This document shows positions 6,252 to 6,601 of a DNA stretch of 6,601 bases, piece after piece. Under the pieces are notes generated by a model, which ran no database searches, was not told the origin of the DNA, and was given only the letters and a program-made list of their open reading frames with translations. Position 1 is the first letter of the stretch; the number at the start of each line of letters is the position of its first letter. The translations under genes were made by a program, and so were the position numbers. Origin of the DNA: Acidobacteriota bacterium (GTDB taxonomy: Bacteria > Acidobacteriota > Terriglobia > Acidoferrales > 2-02-FULL-67-57); NCBI GenBank assembly GCA_016210895.1, contig JACQTG010000021.1, forward strand, positions 1-6,601, written 5' to 3'.

Positions 6252-6601
6252 ATGAAGCAGCGCACTATGCGTTTGATTACCCTACTGGTTTTCCTCCTAG
6301 TCTTTTCCCTGGCGAGCGGAGCCGAAGAGCGTCATCCGCTCACCTTCGATGACCTGATTGCTTTCGCCAGGGTGAGCGACCCGCAAGTCTCGCCGGACGG
6401 GCGCTGGGTAGTTTACGTGGTCGACCACTACGACAAGGCAGCCAACAGCCGCAGTTCAGACCTCTGGCTGGTTGCCGCCGAAGGTTCGGAGCCGCGGCAA
6501 CGGACGCGCAGCGGCAAACGCGACCGCCGGCCGCGCTGGTCGCCCGACGGCACCGAGATCGCCTTCCTTTCGAACCGCGACGCCAAGTGGCAGATCTGGA
6601 C
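6252..6601 (+). CDS. Exported S9-family peptidase, N-terminal part (3' end outside window)
   Basis: The frame opens at the ATG at 6252 and stays open to the window end, giving 116 residues. A strong ribosome-binding site, GGAGGTG (6237-6243), sits eight bases upstream and decides the start. Residues 1-24 form a Sec signal peptide: positive MKQRTMR, a hydrophobic core LITLLVFLLVFSL, and a likely cleavage after Ser22-Gly-Ala24. The mature part starts with LTFDDLIAFARVSDPQVSPDGRW (split here as LTFDDLI and DPQVSPDG), followed by a second SPDG repeat at 97-100 and IAFLSNRD. These are the first TolB/WD-like blades of the beta-propeller that precedes the serine hydrolase domain in S9 (prolyl oligopeptidase, DPP IV or acylaminoacyl peptidase) enzymes. 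The catalytic Ser-Asp-His domain lies beyond the window, so peptidase activity is inferred. A TolB-like propeller protein without hydrolase is the main alternative. It probably acts in the periplasm on peptides and is transcribed divergently from the SDR gene. Confidence 0.88.
   Translation, partial: MKQRTMRLITLLVFLLVFSLASGAEERHPLTFDDLIAFARVSDPQVSPDGRWVVYVVDHYDKAANSRSSDLWLVAAEGSEPRQRTRSGKRDRRPRWSPDGTEIAFLSNRDAKWQIW

Noticed and set aside
1..6601. CRISPR array, tRNA, rRNA, insertion sequence or attachment site
   Set aside because: No spaced direct repeats, no tRNA-like cloverleaf, no transposase or integrase motif and no terminal inverted repeats were seen.

Overview
The window is a GC-rich bacterial chromosome segment with mostly G/C third codon positions and tightly packed genes. 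Gene content and style fit the Acidobacteriota or a similar deep-branching Gram-negative group: a compact arginine operon with a short N-acetylglutamate synthase, a PilZ/receiver protein, and a secreted S9-type peptidase. This assignment is an inference from gene types; there is no rRNA or marker gene to confirm it.

Positions 1-3941 (+ strand) hold the distal part of an arginine biosynthesis operon: argG (5' end outside the window), argH, a short GNAT-type N-acetylglutamate synthase (argA-like), and argJ. Every junction overlaps (ATGA, 14 bases, ATGA), so the genes are probably co-transcribed and translationally coupled. The argA-like enzyme makes N-acetylglutamate. ArgJ recovers the acetyl group while releasing ornithine. 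ArgG and ArgH then convert citrulline to arginine. A perfect 12-bp hairpin follows argJ.

Positions 3942-4396 contain no intact gene. They hold the hairpin and what looks like the 3' half of a MarR-family regulator gene whose N-terminal half is missing.

Positions 4397-5988 (- strand) hold two overlapping genes: first an RmlD-like SDR sugar-nucleotide reductase, then a PilZ-REC protein with an intact c-di-GMP binding signature and an intact phospho-acceptor site. Together they suggest envelope or exopolysaccharide synthesis tied to c-di-GMP and phosphorelay signalling.

Positions 5989-6251 form a divergent intergenic region with weak promoter-like elements on both strands. From 6252 the + strand carries the start of an exported S9-family peptidase with a beta-propeller N-terminus, which runs off the window.

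I see no mobile element, CRISPR array, tRNA or rRNA. Most of the window is ordinary housekeeping DNA. The items most worth a second look are the MarR remnant, the PilZ-before-REC protein coupled to the SDR gene, and the argH/argA overlap.
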